Source: Pavlovales sp. CCMP2436 (lineage: Eukaryota; Haptophyta; Pavlovophyceae; Pavlovales). From it: a stretch of DNA of 12,006 bases. The translations under genes and the position numbers were made by a program. The notes under the pieces are model-generated. The model saw only the letters and a list, made by a program, of their open reading frames with translations. It searched no databases and was not told the DNA's origin. The stretch is taken from assembly GCA_026770615.1 (NCBI GenBank), contig MU631405.1, positions 22,504 to 34,509 on the forward strand, written 5' to 3'. Below, in pieces: positions 1 through 11,414 of this stretch; the stretch's first letter is position 1, and the number at the start of each line of letters is the position of its first letter.

Positions 1-400
1 GGGGGGGGGGGGTGTTGTTGTTATTATTGTCATGATATTAATTAATATCATAATAATATTCGTTACAACATTTATATCTGGAATGATTTGAGGTGAGATC
101 CGAGAGGTGGAGGAGGTTCGTTGTTGTTGTATTGTTTAGGGGGGGGTGCTGTTGGTGTTGTTGCTGTTTTTGTTATTATTGTATTTATTTTTATACTTAT
201 TATCATACTCGTATTTATAATGATTCAGTCTGGCGCGAGATGAAATCCGAGGGACGGAGAAGGTTTTTTATTATGTTTTTTAGGGAGGGGGTGTGTTGTT
301 GTTGGTGTTGTCATAACATTTATATATTTATTAATATTGCTATAGTATTTTATTTAGAATGATTTGAGGTAAGATCCGAGAGACGGAGGAGATTTTTTAT
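1..400. repeat. Three tandem diverged units, each a G-run plus (GTT)n block plus an exon-edge-like segment
   Basis: Three units follow one another. Each begins with a run of G (positions 1-12, about 140-147 and about 281-291), continues through GTTGTTG-type sequence and AT-rich DNA, and ends with a segment containing (A/G)ATCCGAG followed by a GGAG-like purine stretch. The ATCC core lies at 98, 245 and 374, so the spacing is 147 and 129 bp. The middle unit has AG before the segment and GT after it and could be a short exon (see 229-262). The first keeps a GT after its GGAG and the third does not. No other gene is visible before position 755. Confidence 0.6.
229..262 (+). CDS. Possible short exon of the 229-3716 gene (LARDEIRGTEK)
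   Basis: A 34-nt stretch lies between CAG (226-228) and AAG|GTTTTT (donor at 263). Read with one leading base it encodes LARDEIRGTEK and ends in phase 0, which fits the phase-0 start of the next proposed exon at 756. The related segments near 98 and 374 read GEIREVEE and GKIRETEE in the same register, so the peptide pattern is partly kept among the three copies. The region is repeat-rich and the donor is weak, so this exon is tentative. Confidence 0.25.
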
Positions 401-617
401 AATAAATGCAATGACAACAACACCAACAACACCCACCCGCCCCCCCCCCAACAATACAATAATCATCATTTAGGCGGAGGTGCGCTTTTCTTTGACCCCC
501 CTCAAATGATGGTGATGCTGATGATGACGATGGAAATGATAATAATCCTAATAAATTATTATTAAAATTGACTAAATACTTGTACCTATACTTACACTAC
601 TAATCCGTAGGGCGGTG

Positions 618-662
<45 letters not shown>

Positions 663-755
663 CTGTCTCCCCCCATCTCTCTCTCTCTCTCCATCCCTCC
701 CTATTTCTTATTTTCTTATCTTCAATCTAACTTAAATCTCCTATGATGAAATCAG
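263..755 (+). other. Intron or intergenic stretch with (CT)n repeats and an exon-edge echo at 611-622
   Basis: No coding sequence is convincing here beyond the repeats. AT-rich and GAT/AAT-type sequence runs to about 600. A long (CT)n tract occupies about 622-663 and another about 676-691. Just before the first tract, TAG followed by GGCGGTGGCCCC (611-622) matches 11 of 12 bases of the acceptor side and first bases of the exon starting at 756. This is one of many exon-edge copies in the window. Confidence 0.5.
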
Positions 756-1031
756 GGCTGTGGCCCCACCGAGCTGCTCGAGGTGGAGCTGAGAGGCGTG
801 CACTCGGGAAAAGCAGTGTGTTTTTTTTTTTTCTTCTTCTTTTTTCGCTCTTTCTCTTTCTCTTTTCTTTTTTCTTCAGAGGCGTCCACTCGGGGAAAGC
901 AGTGTGCGCTTCTTTTTTTTTTTTTATCTCTCTTTCTCTTTCTCTTTTCTTTTTCTTCAGGGGTGTGCACTCGGGCAAGGCACTGTGCGCGCTTTGAATG
1001 GTTATTATCATCATTATTATACCCCACACTG

Positions 1032-1092
<61 letters not shown>

Positions 1093-3716
1093 ATGGTTAT
1101 TGTTGCTGTTATTTCCTTTCATATTACTGATAGGGATTTAAGCTAGCGTCTGACTATCCTTGAATTTTATGTTTAAAATGTAATTGGCTACACGAGCTTG
1201 CCGTTCCATTTTCTTTTGGTGTACTGTTAATTTATTTTTGAATGTAGGTGGCTGCACGAGCTTGCCATTCCATTTTTTTAATTTAGGGGGCTCAATTTAT
1301 TTCCTTTTAAATGTAGGTGGCTGCACGAGCTTGCCGGCCTGCGTGCTCTTTCTGCGCAGCAGCTCAGCGCTCGCCCCGAATTCATCTGCTCCGAGGTATT
1401 TTATAATTTATTTCTTGTTTTAATTTATTTTCGAACGACGTTTCTGCTCCGAGCTGAGGGCTACATTAACCCTTGGTTACAATCTAGCCACTAACTTAGC
1501 CCTTATATGCATTTGGGAACCCTAACAAATCTGTTTGCTACTCCACCTCCCACTACCTCCCACTCCATCCCACTCCATCCTGATTGTGTTGAACATTTCT
1601 GCGCCGAGGGATTCGCCAACCCATATTCTCTTTTTTCTCTTTTTGTTTTTTTTTGTTTTTTCGTTTTTCGTCCTTCCTTCGTTTTCGTTTTTCGTTTTTC
1701 CAACCTCATATTCAAGTATCCAACCCCCTATTCAAGTATTCAACCTCCTATTCAAGTATCCAATCTCCTATTTAAGTATTCAACCTCCTATTCAAGTATC
1801 CAACCCCCTATACAAGTATCCAACCCTCTATTCAAGTATCCAACCTCCTATGCAAGTATCCAACCTCCTATTCAAGTATCCAACCCTCTATTCAAGCATT
1901 CAACCCCCTGTTCAAGTATCCAACCCTCTATTCAAGTATCCAACCCTCTATTCAAGTATTCAACCCCCTATTCAAGTATCCAACCCTCTATTTAAGTATT
2001 CAACCCTCTATTCAAGTATCCAACCCCCTATTCAAGTATGAAAGAACCCACCCCCCTTCCCCCCTTATCTTTTATTCCCCCCCATCAGGTGGTCGAGGGT
2101 GTCAATGCGGAGCTGGGCACCACATTTGAGGCGAGAATGCCCCTGGACGTCATTTCCGCCCTCCTGGTCGCCGGCTGTGACTGTACAGATGCCGAGCAGG
2201 TTATAATAATAATAACAATTATTATTATTATTATTATTATTACTACTACTATTATTATTGTTATTATTTCATTATTATTGGCTGCCATTCTACAGATGCC
2301 GAGCAGGTTATAATAATAATAATAATTATTATTATTGTTATTTATTCTCATTCTCATTCTCATTCTCATTCTCATTCTCATTTTCATTCTCATTCTCATT
2401 CTCATTCTCATTCTCATTCTCATTCTCATCATGATCATTTACATCATTGTTATCATTATTATTATTATTGTTGTTATATTTATCTATTAACAGTCAATCT
2501 AAATGCGATATAATCTCGCCCCTGGACGTCATTTCCGGTCCTCTTACTGCGACAGCACTTGCGCCGAGCAAGCACGAGCCTTTTAGGGTCGCCTGATAAT
2601 GAGATTATCTTTTTCTTAAAAGTTGTAGCCGGCCTTTGTATGAGGTATGAACTTTGAAATGTGCGATTTAAATGCGGGCAGGTGCGCACCGCGCCCAGTG
2701 GTGCGGATTCGAATCATCCGAATTTCGAAATTAATATTCATGTTTATAGATTTCATTTAAAATGTGCGCAGGTGCGCACAGCGTCCAGGCAACCGGACGT
2801 GAGCTCAGACGCGGCCGACGAGGCGGGAGGCAGCACCATCCAGCTGCCCAAGGCAGGCGGGGGGGGTGGGGAGGGGGATGGGGCGGAGGTGGCGATTGCG
2901 TTGCACGTTCTGCACTTCCTCCTCGCGAAGGTGAGCTCCTTTTCTTGAGTTCCTTTTCTTGAATATACCTTGGCACGAGATATAGGAGATGTAGATGTAG
3001 ATGTAGAGAAAGATAGAGATAGAGATAGAGATCTAGATATAGATGTGAGTGCACATATTTTTGAATAAGAATCACTCTTTTAACGACCCCCCCCCCCCGC
3101 AGCCACTCGTCTTACTTCTCAATTTGCTACTTATCAGTTTGCAACCCGTACGGGAGAACAACAGGGCCTGCGCAAAGGATGCGCCGCCTAACCAACAAAC
3201 ACCAAAAAACAAAAACAAAAATCCTGCCGAACGCCTCCTCTGCTGCGTGTTGGCATGAAGCTCCCAGACTCAGACATGTTACAAACTGAGTACCGAGTAG
3301 CTTTTATATACACATATGTATATATGTATATGAATGAAGGGGGTTTTGGCTGGCGGTGTGACAAATCATCAAGCTGATCTTAGTGCTCCGACGCAGGCTC
3401 CGACGCGCTACACTAATGACACCAACGACAGGGCCTGCTCAAGGACGTTCAGCTCTGCGCGATGCACGCGCACCCCGACGCACGCATCGCCGCGGTCAGC
3501 GTCGCCGCCCAGCTCGCCGCCTCGGCCGGTGGCCAGCGCGCGGCCGCGCTCCTCGATAAGATGGCCGCGAGCGAGGCGGACTCGCGCGTCAGCGAGGCCA
3601 TCGACCAGGCGATGGAGCACGTCGCCGCGAGCGGCGCGGCCGGGGTGGCGCCTGCGCAGGCCGTTGCTGGCGGTGCGGGGAAGAAGAAGCGCCAGCGCTC
3701 GGGACGGAAGGGCTGA
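756..3716 (+). CDS. 3' part of an unrecognised protein gene, five exons, helical C-terminus with basic tail
   Basis: The proposed exons are 756-817, 1317-1395, 2089-2199, 2772-2930 and 3432-3716. They join in phase (2, 0, 0, 0) to 231 residues ending at TGA 3714-3716. All borders are GT-AG; the first donor, GTGTTT, is weak. Readable segments include the join [48 protein letters not shown] and [18 protein letters not shown]. The alanine- and leucine-rich stretches look alpha-helical, perhaps HEAT/ARM-like. An acidic, glycine-rich linker lies in exon 2772-2930, and the tail [11 protein letters not shown] could be a nuclear or nucleolar signal. I do not recognise the family and assign no function. 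The start lies upstream of 756, possibly outside the window. Exon 3432-3716 is the surest. Four of the five exons have partial copies of their own edges in neighbouring introns. Confidence 0.65.
794..990 (+). repeat. Two tandem echoes of the exon end encoding GVHSGKAV, each with its own acceptor
   Basis: The last 24 nt of exon 756-817 (794-817) recur at 880-903 and 961-984. In both echoes a long pyrimidine tract ending TTCTTCAG comes directly before the copy and GTGCGC follows it, so each looks like a complete 24-nt micro-exon. The spacing is 86 and 81 bp. The echo at 880 differs at two third positions, both synonymous. The echo at 961 has four synonymous differences and one V-to-L change. 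Including either would add eight residues in phase. Confidence 0.7.
1035..1090. repeat. (AT)n(GT)n compound microsatellite
   Basis: Alternating AT from about 1035 runs into alternating GT to about 1088. It lies about 30 bp from a short dispersed repeat at 1121-1167, and all three copies of that repeat have AT/GT microsatellite on the same side. Confidence 0.9.
1121..1167 (-). repeat. Short dispersed repeat, copy 1 of 3
   Basis: Read on the minus strand, the segment runs from ATTCAAGG through AGTCAGACG and AGCTTAAATCC to TATCAGTAATAT. Related copies lie at 10544-10596 (minus) and 11320-11364 (plus). In this copy the CAGTAATAT end faces the (AT)n(GT)n microsatellite at 1035-1090, with about 30 bp between. 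It may be the 3' part of a small non-autonomous element. Confidence 0.6.
1184..1266 (+). repeat. Two echoes of the acceptor and start of exon 1317-1395 (WLHELA)
   Basis: The start of exon 1317-1395 (GTGGCTGCACGAGCTTGCC) is present without change at 1248-1266. It is preceded there by GAATGTAG, much like the AAATGTAG before the true exon. A second copy at 1184-1202 lacks the AG and has one clear codon change, CTG to CTA in WLHELA, which is synonymous. Both echoes are followed by (A/G)TTCCATTTT. Confidence 0.75.
1432..1612 (+). repeat. Two echoes of the 3' end of exon 1317-1395
   Basis: The exon ends with TCTGCTCCGAG before donor GTATTT. After the exon, TTTCTGCTCCGAG recurs at 1441-1453, preceded by CGAA as in the exon. 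A weaker copy, TTTCTGCGCCGAGGGATT, lies within 1594-1612. The exon therefore has start-edge copies on its left and end-edge copies on its right. Confidence 0.55.
1700..2040 (+). repeat. 20-bp minisatellite, about 17 copies
   Basis: A unit close to CCAACCCCCTATTCAAGTAT repeats in strict 20-bp register from 1700 to 2039 with scattered C/T and A/T differences. It lies in the intron before exon 2089-2199 and ends about 45 bp short of the acceptor. It is pyrimidine-rich on the plus strand. The unit length is not a multiple of three, and the apparent open frames across it are artefacts of the repeat. Confidence 0.95.
2200..2340. repeat. (ATT)n tracts around an echo of the end of exon 2089-2199
   Basis: Directly after the donor at 2200 the intron becomes GTTATAATAATAATAA and then (ATT)n. 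At 2291-2306 the last 16 bases of the exon (TACAGATGCCGAGCAG) recur, followed at 2307 by the same donor and AAT start, giving about 32 identical bases at a distance of 107 bp. The exon end, the donor and the first microsatellite bases were therefore copied together. Confidence 0.8.
2344..2429. repeat. (CATTCT)n hexanucleotide microsatellite
   Basis: About 14 near-perfect CATTCT units run from 2344 to about 2429, with one CATTTT variant. The tract is intronic. Confidence 0.9.
2518..2580 (+). repeat. Diverged internal copy of exon 2089-2199 (PLDVIS segment)
   Basis: GCCCCTGGACGTCATTTCCG at 2518-2537 is identical over 20 bases to 2139-2158 in the upstream exon. The following bases are clearly related, ending GCGCCGAGCAAGC where the exon has GCCGAGCAGG, but indels disturb the frame. 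This echo covers exon interior as well as an edge and appears non-functional. Confidence 0.65.
2665..2700 (+). repeat. Echo of the acceptor and start of exon 2772-2930
   Basis: TTTAAATGCGGGCAG followed by GTGCGCACCGCGCCCAG parallels TTTAAAATGTGCGCAG followed by GTGCGCACAGCGTCCAG at the true exon start, 90 bp downstream. The first four codons (VRTA) are kept with one synonymous change. Downstream of that the copy diverges. Confidence 0.65.
2985..3050. repeat. (GATGTA)/(GATAGA)n microsatellite
   Basis: An imperfect six-base repeat of GATGTA and then GATAGA type lies in the intron after exon 2772-2930. Confidence 0.75.
3162..3182 (+). repeat. Echo of the acceptor and start of exon 3432-3716
   Basis: ACAGGGCCTGCGCAAAGGA at about 3161-3179 resembles ACAGGGCCTGCTCAAGGAC at the true acceptor and exon start (3429 onward). 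One base differs and one is inserted. It is a short and weaker member of the exon-edge series. Confidence 0.45.
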
Positions 3717-4216
3717 ACATTGATATTTATGCGCAGGCCTTGTCGCTAAGGCTGTAAGGCATCACGCTTCGTTATTCGTTTTCATTGTTAGGGAGTTGTT
3801 AGTACACAGTAAGATTCCGCCCACCCTTGGACTTTTAAAAATGTTGTGTGCCATCGTGCGCGGTCCGGAGCAGGCGCTAGGGGCTAGACTAATAGAGATT
3901 AGAGCCAATAAGGCAAATTAGGTCCATTCCAAACAGCGCTTTTTCGACAAAAACTTCCTGGCTCTCCTCGGCCATAACGTATACGTCTCATTGGGTACAC
4001 ACTGCATATGGAGGCCTTCCCAATGTCCTACCCCCCCCCCGGAGGGCATATTTTGCGACAGCACAACCGAAAAAAATCGGACCCTTCTGAATGTTTCCCT
4101 ATTGCGACAGCACCGTCGCTGCGCACCGTACTGTCCACACCACAGGCCGCGGATCGCGGGCAGGGGGGAGGTAGGCGCCGCTTAGCTGCCAACCGAGCCG
4201 GGGGTTGGCGTTGAAG
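3717..4216. other. Intergenic region: 3' flank of the first gene and promoter side of the IMMP2L-like gene
   Basis: No convincing coding sequence is present. A 12-bp direct repeat TTGCGACAGCAC occurs at 4053-4064 and 4102-4113, with the small inverted repeat CCGA-AAAAAA-TCGG (4067-4080) between them, about 105-165 bp before the downstream ATG. No clear TATA box is visible. Confidence 0.5.
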
Positions 4217-4777
4217 ATGGCAGCCTCGCGTGCGCTCCCGATCTTGGCCGGATTCGGCGCGGCCGCACTGGGCGCGGCCACGACGGTGCCGCTATTGGTG
4301 GCGATCACCGACAACGTGGTGACGCTCGCGTGCTGCGAGGGCAGGAGCATGCAACCGACGATAAACCGACGCACGGGCGACGTGACCGTGGTGTTGTTGG
4401 ACAAGTGGTCAGTCCGATCTGGCGCCGTGGCGCGCGGTGATGTGGTCGTGGTGAGCTCGCCCATCAACGACGGCAGCCTGGTGCTCAAGCGGGTGCTCGC
4501 GCTCGGCGGTGACTACGTGAAGCGCGCGAGCGGCAGAGACGACCCGGTCCTCGTTCCCAAGGGCCACTGCTGGATCGAGGGCGACAACATCAAAATGTCT
4601 AACGACTCAAACATGTTTGGGCCAGTTCCGGTCGCAATGGTCACAGCAAAAGTGCTCTTCAAAATCTGGCCTCCCTCAGAAATGGGTGCGCTTCAGCGCA
4701 TGGAAGCGCCTCCCACGCGCGTCTGGCGGCCAGGCCGTGACTTCATGGCGCTGCAGGGATCCCGCCAGCCCGAATGA
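4217..4777 (+). CDS. IMMP2L: Mitochondrial inner membrane protease subunit 2 (signal peptidase family S26), intronless
   Basis: This 186-residue protein matches the type I signal peptidase fold of the mitochondrial IMP complex, which removes sorting signals from proteins delivered to the intermembrane space. A hydrophobic N-terminal segment (residues 7-30) should anchor it in the inner membrane. The serine box GRSMQPT places the nucleophile at Ser44. The motif LVLKRVLALGGD places the general base at Lys91, after RGDVVVV. The C-terminal box CWIEGDN followed by SNDSNMFGPV (about 118-137) is typical of IMP2. Length is close to that of animal and fungal IMP2. The start chosen is ATG 4217 in a good context (AAGATGG); a possible in-frame TTG upstream is not needed. 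The C-terminal residues after about 150 (WPPSEMG onward) are less conserved. Unlike its neighbours it has no introns and no exon-edge copies. The GRSMQPT motif makes family assignment firm, and subunit 2 over subunit 1 is inferred from the SNDSN box. Confidence 0.93.
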   Translation: MAASRALPILAGFGAAALGAATTVPLLVAITDNVVTLACCEGRSMQPTINRRTGDVTVVLLDKWSVRSGAVARGDVVVVSSPINDGSLVLKRVLALGGDYVKRASGRDDPVLVPKGHCWIEGDNIKMSNDSNMFGPVPVAMVTAKVLFKIWPPSEMGALQRMEAPPTRVWRPGRDFMALQGSRQPE

Positions 4778-9055
<4,278 letters not shown>

Positions 9056-9396
9056 GCGGGCGTAATTTAAAATCAGACTGCTCCGGCCACAGCGGAACGC
9101 AGATCCTTTTGCCGGCGCGCGCGTGCCCACGCCGAGCAATCTCAGGCAACGGCTCAGGGGCCGATCAATGCCTGAGACGGCTCGAGGATCACGGCGCAAA
9201 GCTAGGCAACCGTCTTAAACACGGGCATGCCTTTTCGCTCCTACCCCTTAAACTGTCGAATAGTGTATACAACTATTTAGTAAACTATTATGACACTATT
9301 GAGCAAGTATTGGTTTTTTGTATCTAATATTATTTTAACTGTGTTTTACATATATACATGTATTCTGCTAATGTTTATTTGTGTCTTTCATTACAG
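9056..9396 (+). other. 3' flank of the protease gene with two inverted repeats
   Basis: No clear gene is visible. CTCAGGCA (9141-9148) pairs with TGCCTGAG (9169-9176) around a 20-base loop. AATAGTGT (9259-9266) pairs with ACACTATT (9293-9300). Either could form a hairpin in the 3' untranslated region. No canonical AATAAA is evident. Confidence 0.5.
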
Positions 9397-9480
9397 TCAC
9401 TTGGGCCTGTCTATGACTCTGACCTGAGCAATTATAGCCTGTTTCAGTTTGAGTATCGTGTGCGGCCCAGCCTCAAGTAG
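9397..9480 (+). CDS. Orphan coding-looking terminal exon (27 codons)
   Basis: After a good acceptor (GTGTCTTTCATTACAG, ending 9396) a phase-0 reading frame encodes SLGPVYDSDLSNYSLFQFEY plus RVRPSLK and ends at TAG 9478-9480. Aromatic and charged residues give a protein-like composition unlike the repeat frames nearby. I find no partner exon: the protease ends at 9055 and nothing between them looks coding on this strand. It could be an alternative last exon, the remnant of a lost gene, or a copied exon from elsewhere. I do not recognise a family. Confidence 0.35.
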   Translation, partial: SLGPVYDSDLSNYSLFQFEYRVRPSLK

Positions 9481-9549
9481 CAGATCTTACAGTGCAGCTG
9501 CTATATAGTACCTAAACGCACACAGCCATGAGCCGACAGGCTTATGCAA

Positions 9550-9700
9550 GTCATCACCGCCGAATACAAAAATGCTCTCCGCTACGCGACAGTCCGCGTG
9601 GTTACCGTGTGGGCTCGGCCTCGCACCGGCGCACTCGTGCCGCGTCCACTGGCGCGTGCGCACGCTGAAAGAGAGCGCACGTTGTTGTTGTCGCAATCGG
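9550..9700 (-). pseudogene. Partial copy of the kelch exon
   Basis: On the minus strand this stretch repeats the part of the kelch exon around 10114-10262. The peptide RTRQW-RHECAGA through VFGGDD is recognisable, and nucleotide identity is about 80 percent by eye. About 39 codons stay open, but a 2-nt length difference near the start of the copy breaks the frame relative to the kelch gene. After GGDD the sequence loses the kelch pattern and soon reaches a stop. It lies just downstream of the kelch stop, so it is either a degenerate tandem duplicate or an unused alternative exon. CTCTTTCAG at its edge could act as an acceptor. Confidence 0.6.
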
Positions 9701-9747
9701 CCGTGTACTCAGATTTCCAGTCGTCTTGACTCGGGGTGCGGATCGGA

Positions 9748-10366
9748 TCACAGCCACCCGCGCAGCAGGAAGGTGTCGTTGAAAAAAACCTCGTCGCTCG
9801 AGTTGGCCCAGCCGAAGATGAGGAAGCCGCCTCCGCACGGGATCGCCGCTTGGCTGGTGCGCGCATGCGGGTGCTCTCCGCCCACCGCGAAGTCGCTCCA
9901 CCGCCGCCGCTGCAGGTCAAAGCAGTGCAGCGCTGGTTCATACGATTCGATCGCATAGTTGTAGCCGCCAAACACCACCAGCCGGTTGCCGAGGGGGACA
10001 AGCGAGGGGTCCGAACGCGGGAACGGCGCGCTCTCCGTGGTGTTGAGCACATGCGTCCACGCGCGTGTGTCCAGGGCGTACTCCCACAGGTCGTTGAGCG
10101 AGGCATTGTTCACGTCATCACCGCCAAATACGTACATAATCTCCGCCGCGCGGCAGGCCGCGTGGCTACCACGCAGGCTCGAGCTCGCGCCGGCACACTC
10201 GTGCCGCATCCACTGGCGCGTGCGCATACTGAAGGAGAGTACGTCGTTCAAGTCGTGGTCGTCCGCGTAACCGCCGAAGATGACTGACTCACGACGGCGG
10301 ACGCCATCGTCACGACGGACAACGATTCGGCGGCCAGACTTCGCGCGGTGACCGAACGCGCGGCCT
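9748..10366 (-). CDS. Kelch-repeat protein, C-terminal part
   Basis: The minus-strand frame ends at TGA 9748-9750 and shows four kelch motifs, blades of a beta-propeller that usually binds other proteins. They are ESVIFGGYADDHDLNDVLSF with RTRQW, MYVFGGDDVNNASLNDLWEY, LVVFGGYNYAIES with a following RRRW, and a degenerate FLIFGWANSSDEVFFNDTF. The last blade ends abruptly at RGWL-stop, so the propeller appears incomplete unless more exons exist. From the stop to 10283 the reading is firm; a CAG at 10284-10286 could be the acceptor. The same frame stays open to a stop at 10393-10395, and FGHRA resembles the start of a kelch blade, so I extend it provisionally to 10366. The N-terminus and start codon are unresolved. 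The coiled-coil gene ends only about 230 bp upstream on the same strand. Confidence 0.7.
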
Positions 10367-10595
10367 CTGCGAGCGACGCTTCTTACGACGGCTCATTCAG
10401 GCTTTCAGCAACGGCTCGCGCGGCCCGCACGCGCGGTTGCCCGTGCGGCTGCGGCGAGGTGGCTGTAAGCAAACATGTATTGAATTCAATTGGCAATTTG
10501 GCTATTTCCACAAACACACATACACACATATATGTGTAACTAATATATTACTGATATGGATTCAAGCTGACATCTGACTGTCCACGACTTGAATA
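10284..10595 (-). other. Unresolved G+C-rich segment between the kelch and coiled-coil genes
   Basis: Several competing models exist. On the minus strand an acceptor (GCTTACAG, exon from 10462) and a strong donor (GTAAGAAG after about 10388) bracket an open frame, TSPQPHGQPRVRAARAVAES and onward. On the plus strand a different frame, ADAIVTTDNDSAARLRAVTE and onward, is also open from about 10296 to a GTAAGC at 10465, with no ATG. Continuity with the kelch blade favours the minus strand. A small CA/AT repeat lies at about 10511-10535. Confidence 0.35.
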
Positions 10596-10596
10596 T
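10544..10596 (-). repeat. Short dispersed repeat, copy 2 of 3, beside the coiled-coil stop codon
   Basis: On the minus strand ATTCAAG, a spacer with GACAGTCAGATGTC, CTTGAAT and then TATCAGTAATAT are followed by AT- and GT-rich sequence. ATTCAAG and CTTGAAT form an inverted repeat. The element begins within a base or two of the TAA (10596-10598) of the coiled-coil gene. Copies 1 and 3 are at 1121-1167 and 11320-11364. Confidence 0.6.
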
Positions 10597-11178
10597 TACG
10601 CGCCGAGCAGCTCTCGCCGGCGTGCGAGGAGCTCCTCGAGGTCCGCGCGCTCGGCCTCCGCGCCGACGAGTTTGGTCACGAGCACGCGCTCCAACTCCGC
10701 CTATATAATTAGTATCATTATTATTATTATGATCTTCATCATAATTATTATAGTAAGTAATCGTCATCATTATCATTCTTATTTCTTATTTCTTATTTCT
10801 TACTTCTGAGAATGTCTTATTTATTATTATTATTTATTTGTTATTTTATTGTAGCCATCTTCATCAAGGCTGATTGCTGCTCAGGGGGGCTGAGCGCCCC
10901 CTCCCACTGCTGATATCATGAAAGCCACCTCCCTCAACGCATAGGGCGTTTGCGGGTGTGTTGAAGGGCCATACTAACTAAGTAAGTACTCATACTCACC
11001 TGGTTGTGTTCTGCGCGCTCATCAACGCGGTGCTCGACCACCACCTGTTGGAATGGGGGGGGGGCAAGTGGGGATTACTCTCACAAATTGATTTATACAT
11101 CGCCCGCCCCCAACAGGTTATTCTCGTGATCTGCGCATCGTGAGTTATAAATATGGATGAGATAAAGATATAGATGTA

Positions 11179-11230
<52 letters not shown>

Positions 11231-11360
11231 TACATGTATATATGGTGGCGCCCAAGCCAGCGCAGCCGACTAAGGCACGCAGCAGGCAATGAGCGACGCA
11301 GCCCTCAGACCAGCACAACATTCAGAACAGTCAGACGCCAGCTTAAAACCCCTATCAGTA

Positions 11361-11414
<54 letters not shown>

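Noticed and set aside
1700..2040. Regular 20-bp array considered as a CRISPR array
   Set aside because: The units are directly adjacent with no unique spacers, and the context is a eukaryotic intron.
2085..2438. Minus-strand frame of Met-Arg and Asn/Tyr repeats
   Set aside because: It is produced by hexanucleotide and ATT repeats opposite a well-supported plus-strand exon.
2690..2720. GGATTCGAATC taken as a tRNA box B
   Set aside because: The possible box A is only about 16 bases away and no cloverleaf can be drawn. It is a simple palindrome.
3334..3723. Arg/Pro/Ser-rich plus-strand frame overlapping the last exon of the first gene
   Set aside because: It is a frame-shifted shadow of exon 3432-3716. 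The phase-0 frame with [11 protein letters not shown] and a basic tail joins properly to the upstream exons.
10296..10464. Plus-strand exon ADAIVTTDND and onward with a GTAAGC donor
   Set aside because: No start codon or convincing acceptor, and it overlaps the minus-strand kelch frame, where ESVIFGGY is a clear kelch motif.
11101..11130. CCCCAACAGGTTATT as an inverted copy of the exon 11044 acceptor
   Set aside because: The match is about ten bases and on the opposite strand to every other echo, so it is probably coincidental.
11240..11320. tRNA-derived head of a SINE before the dispersed repeat
   Set aside because: A faint box A-like string is present but no box B. Kept only as a remark.
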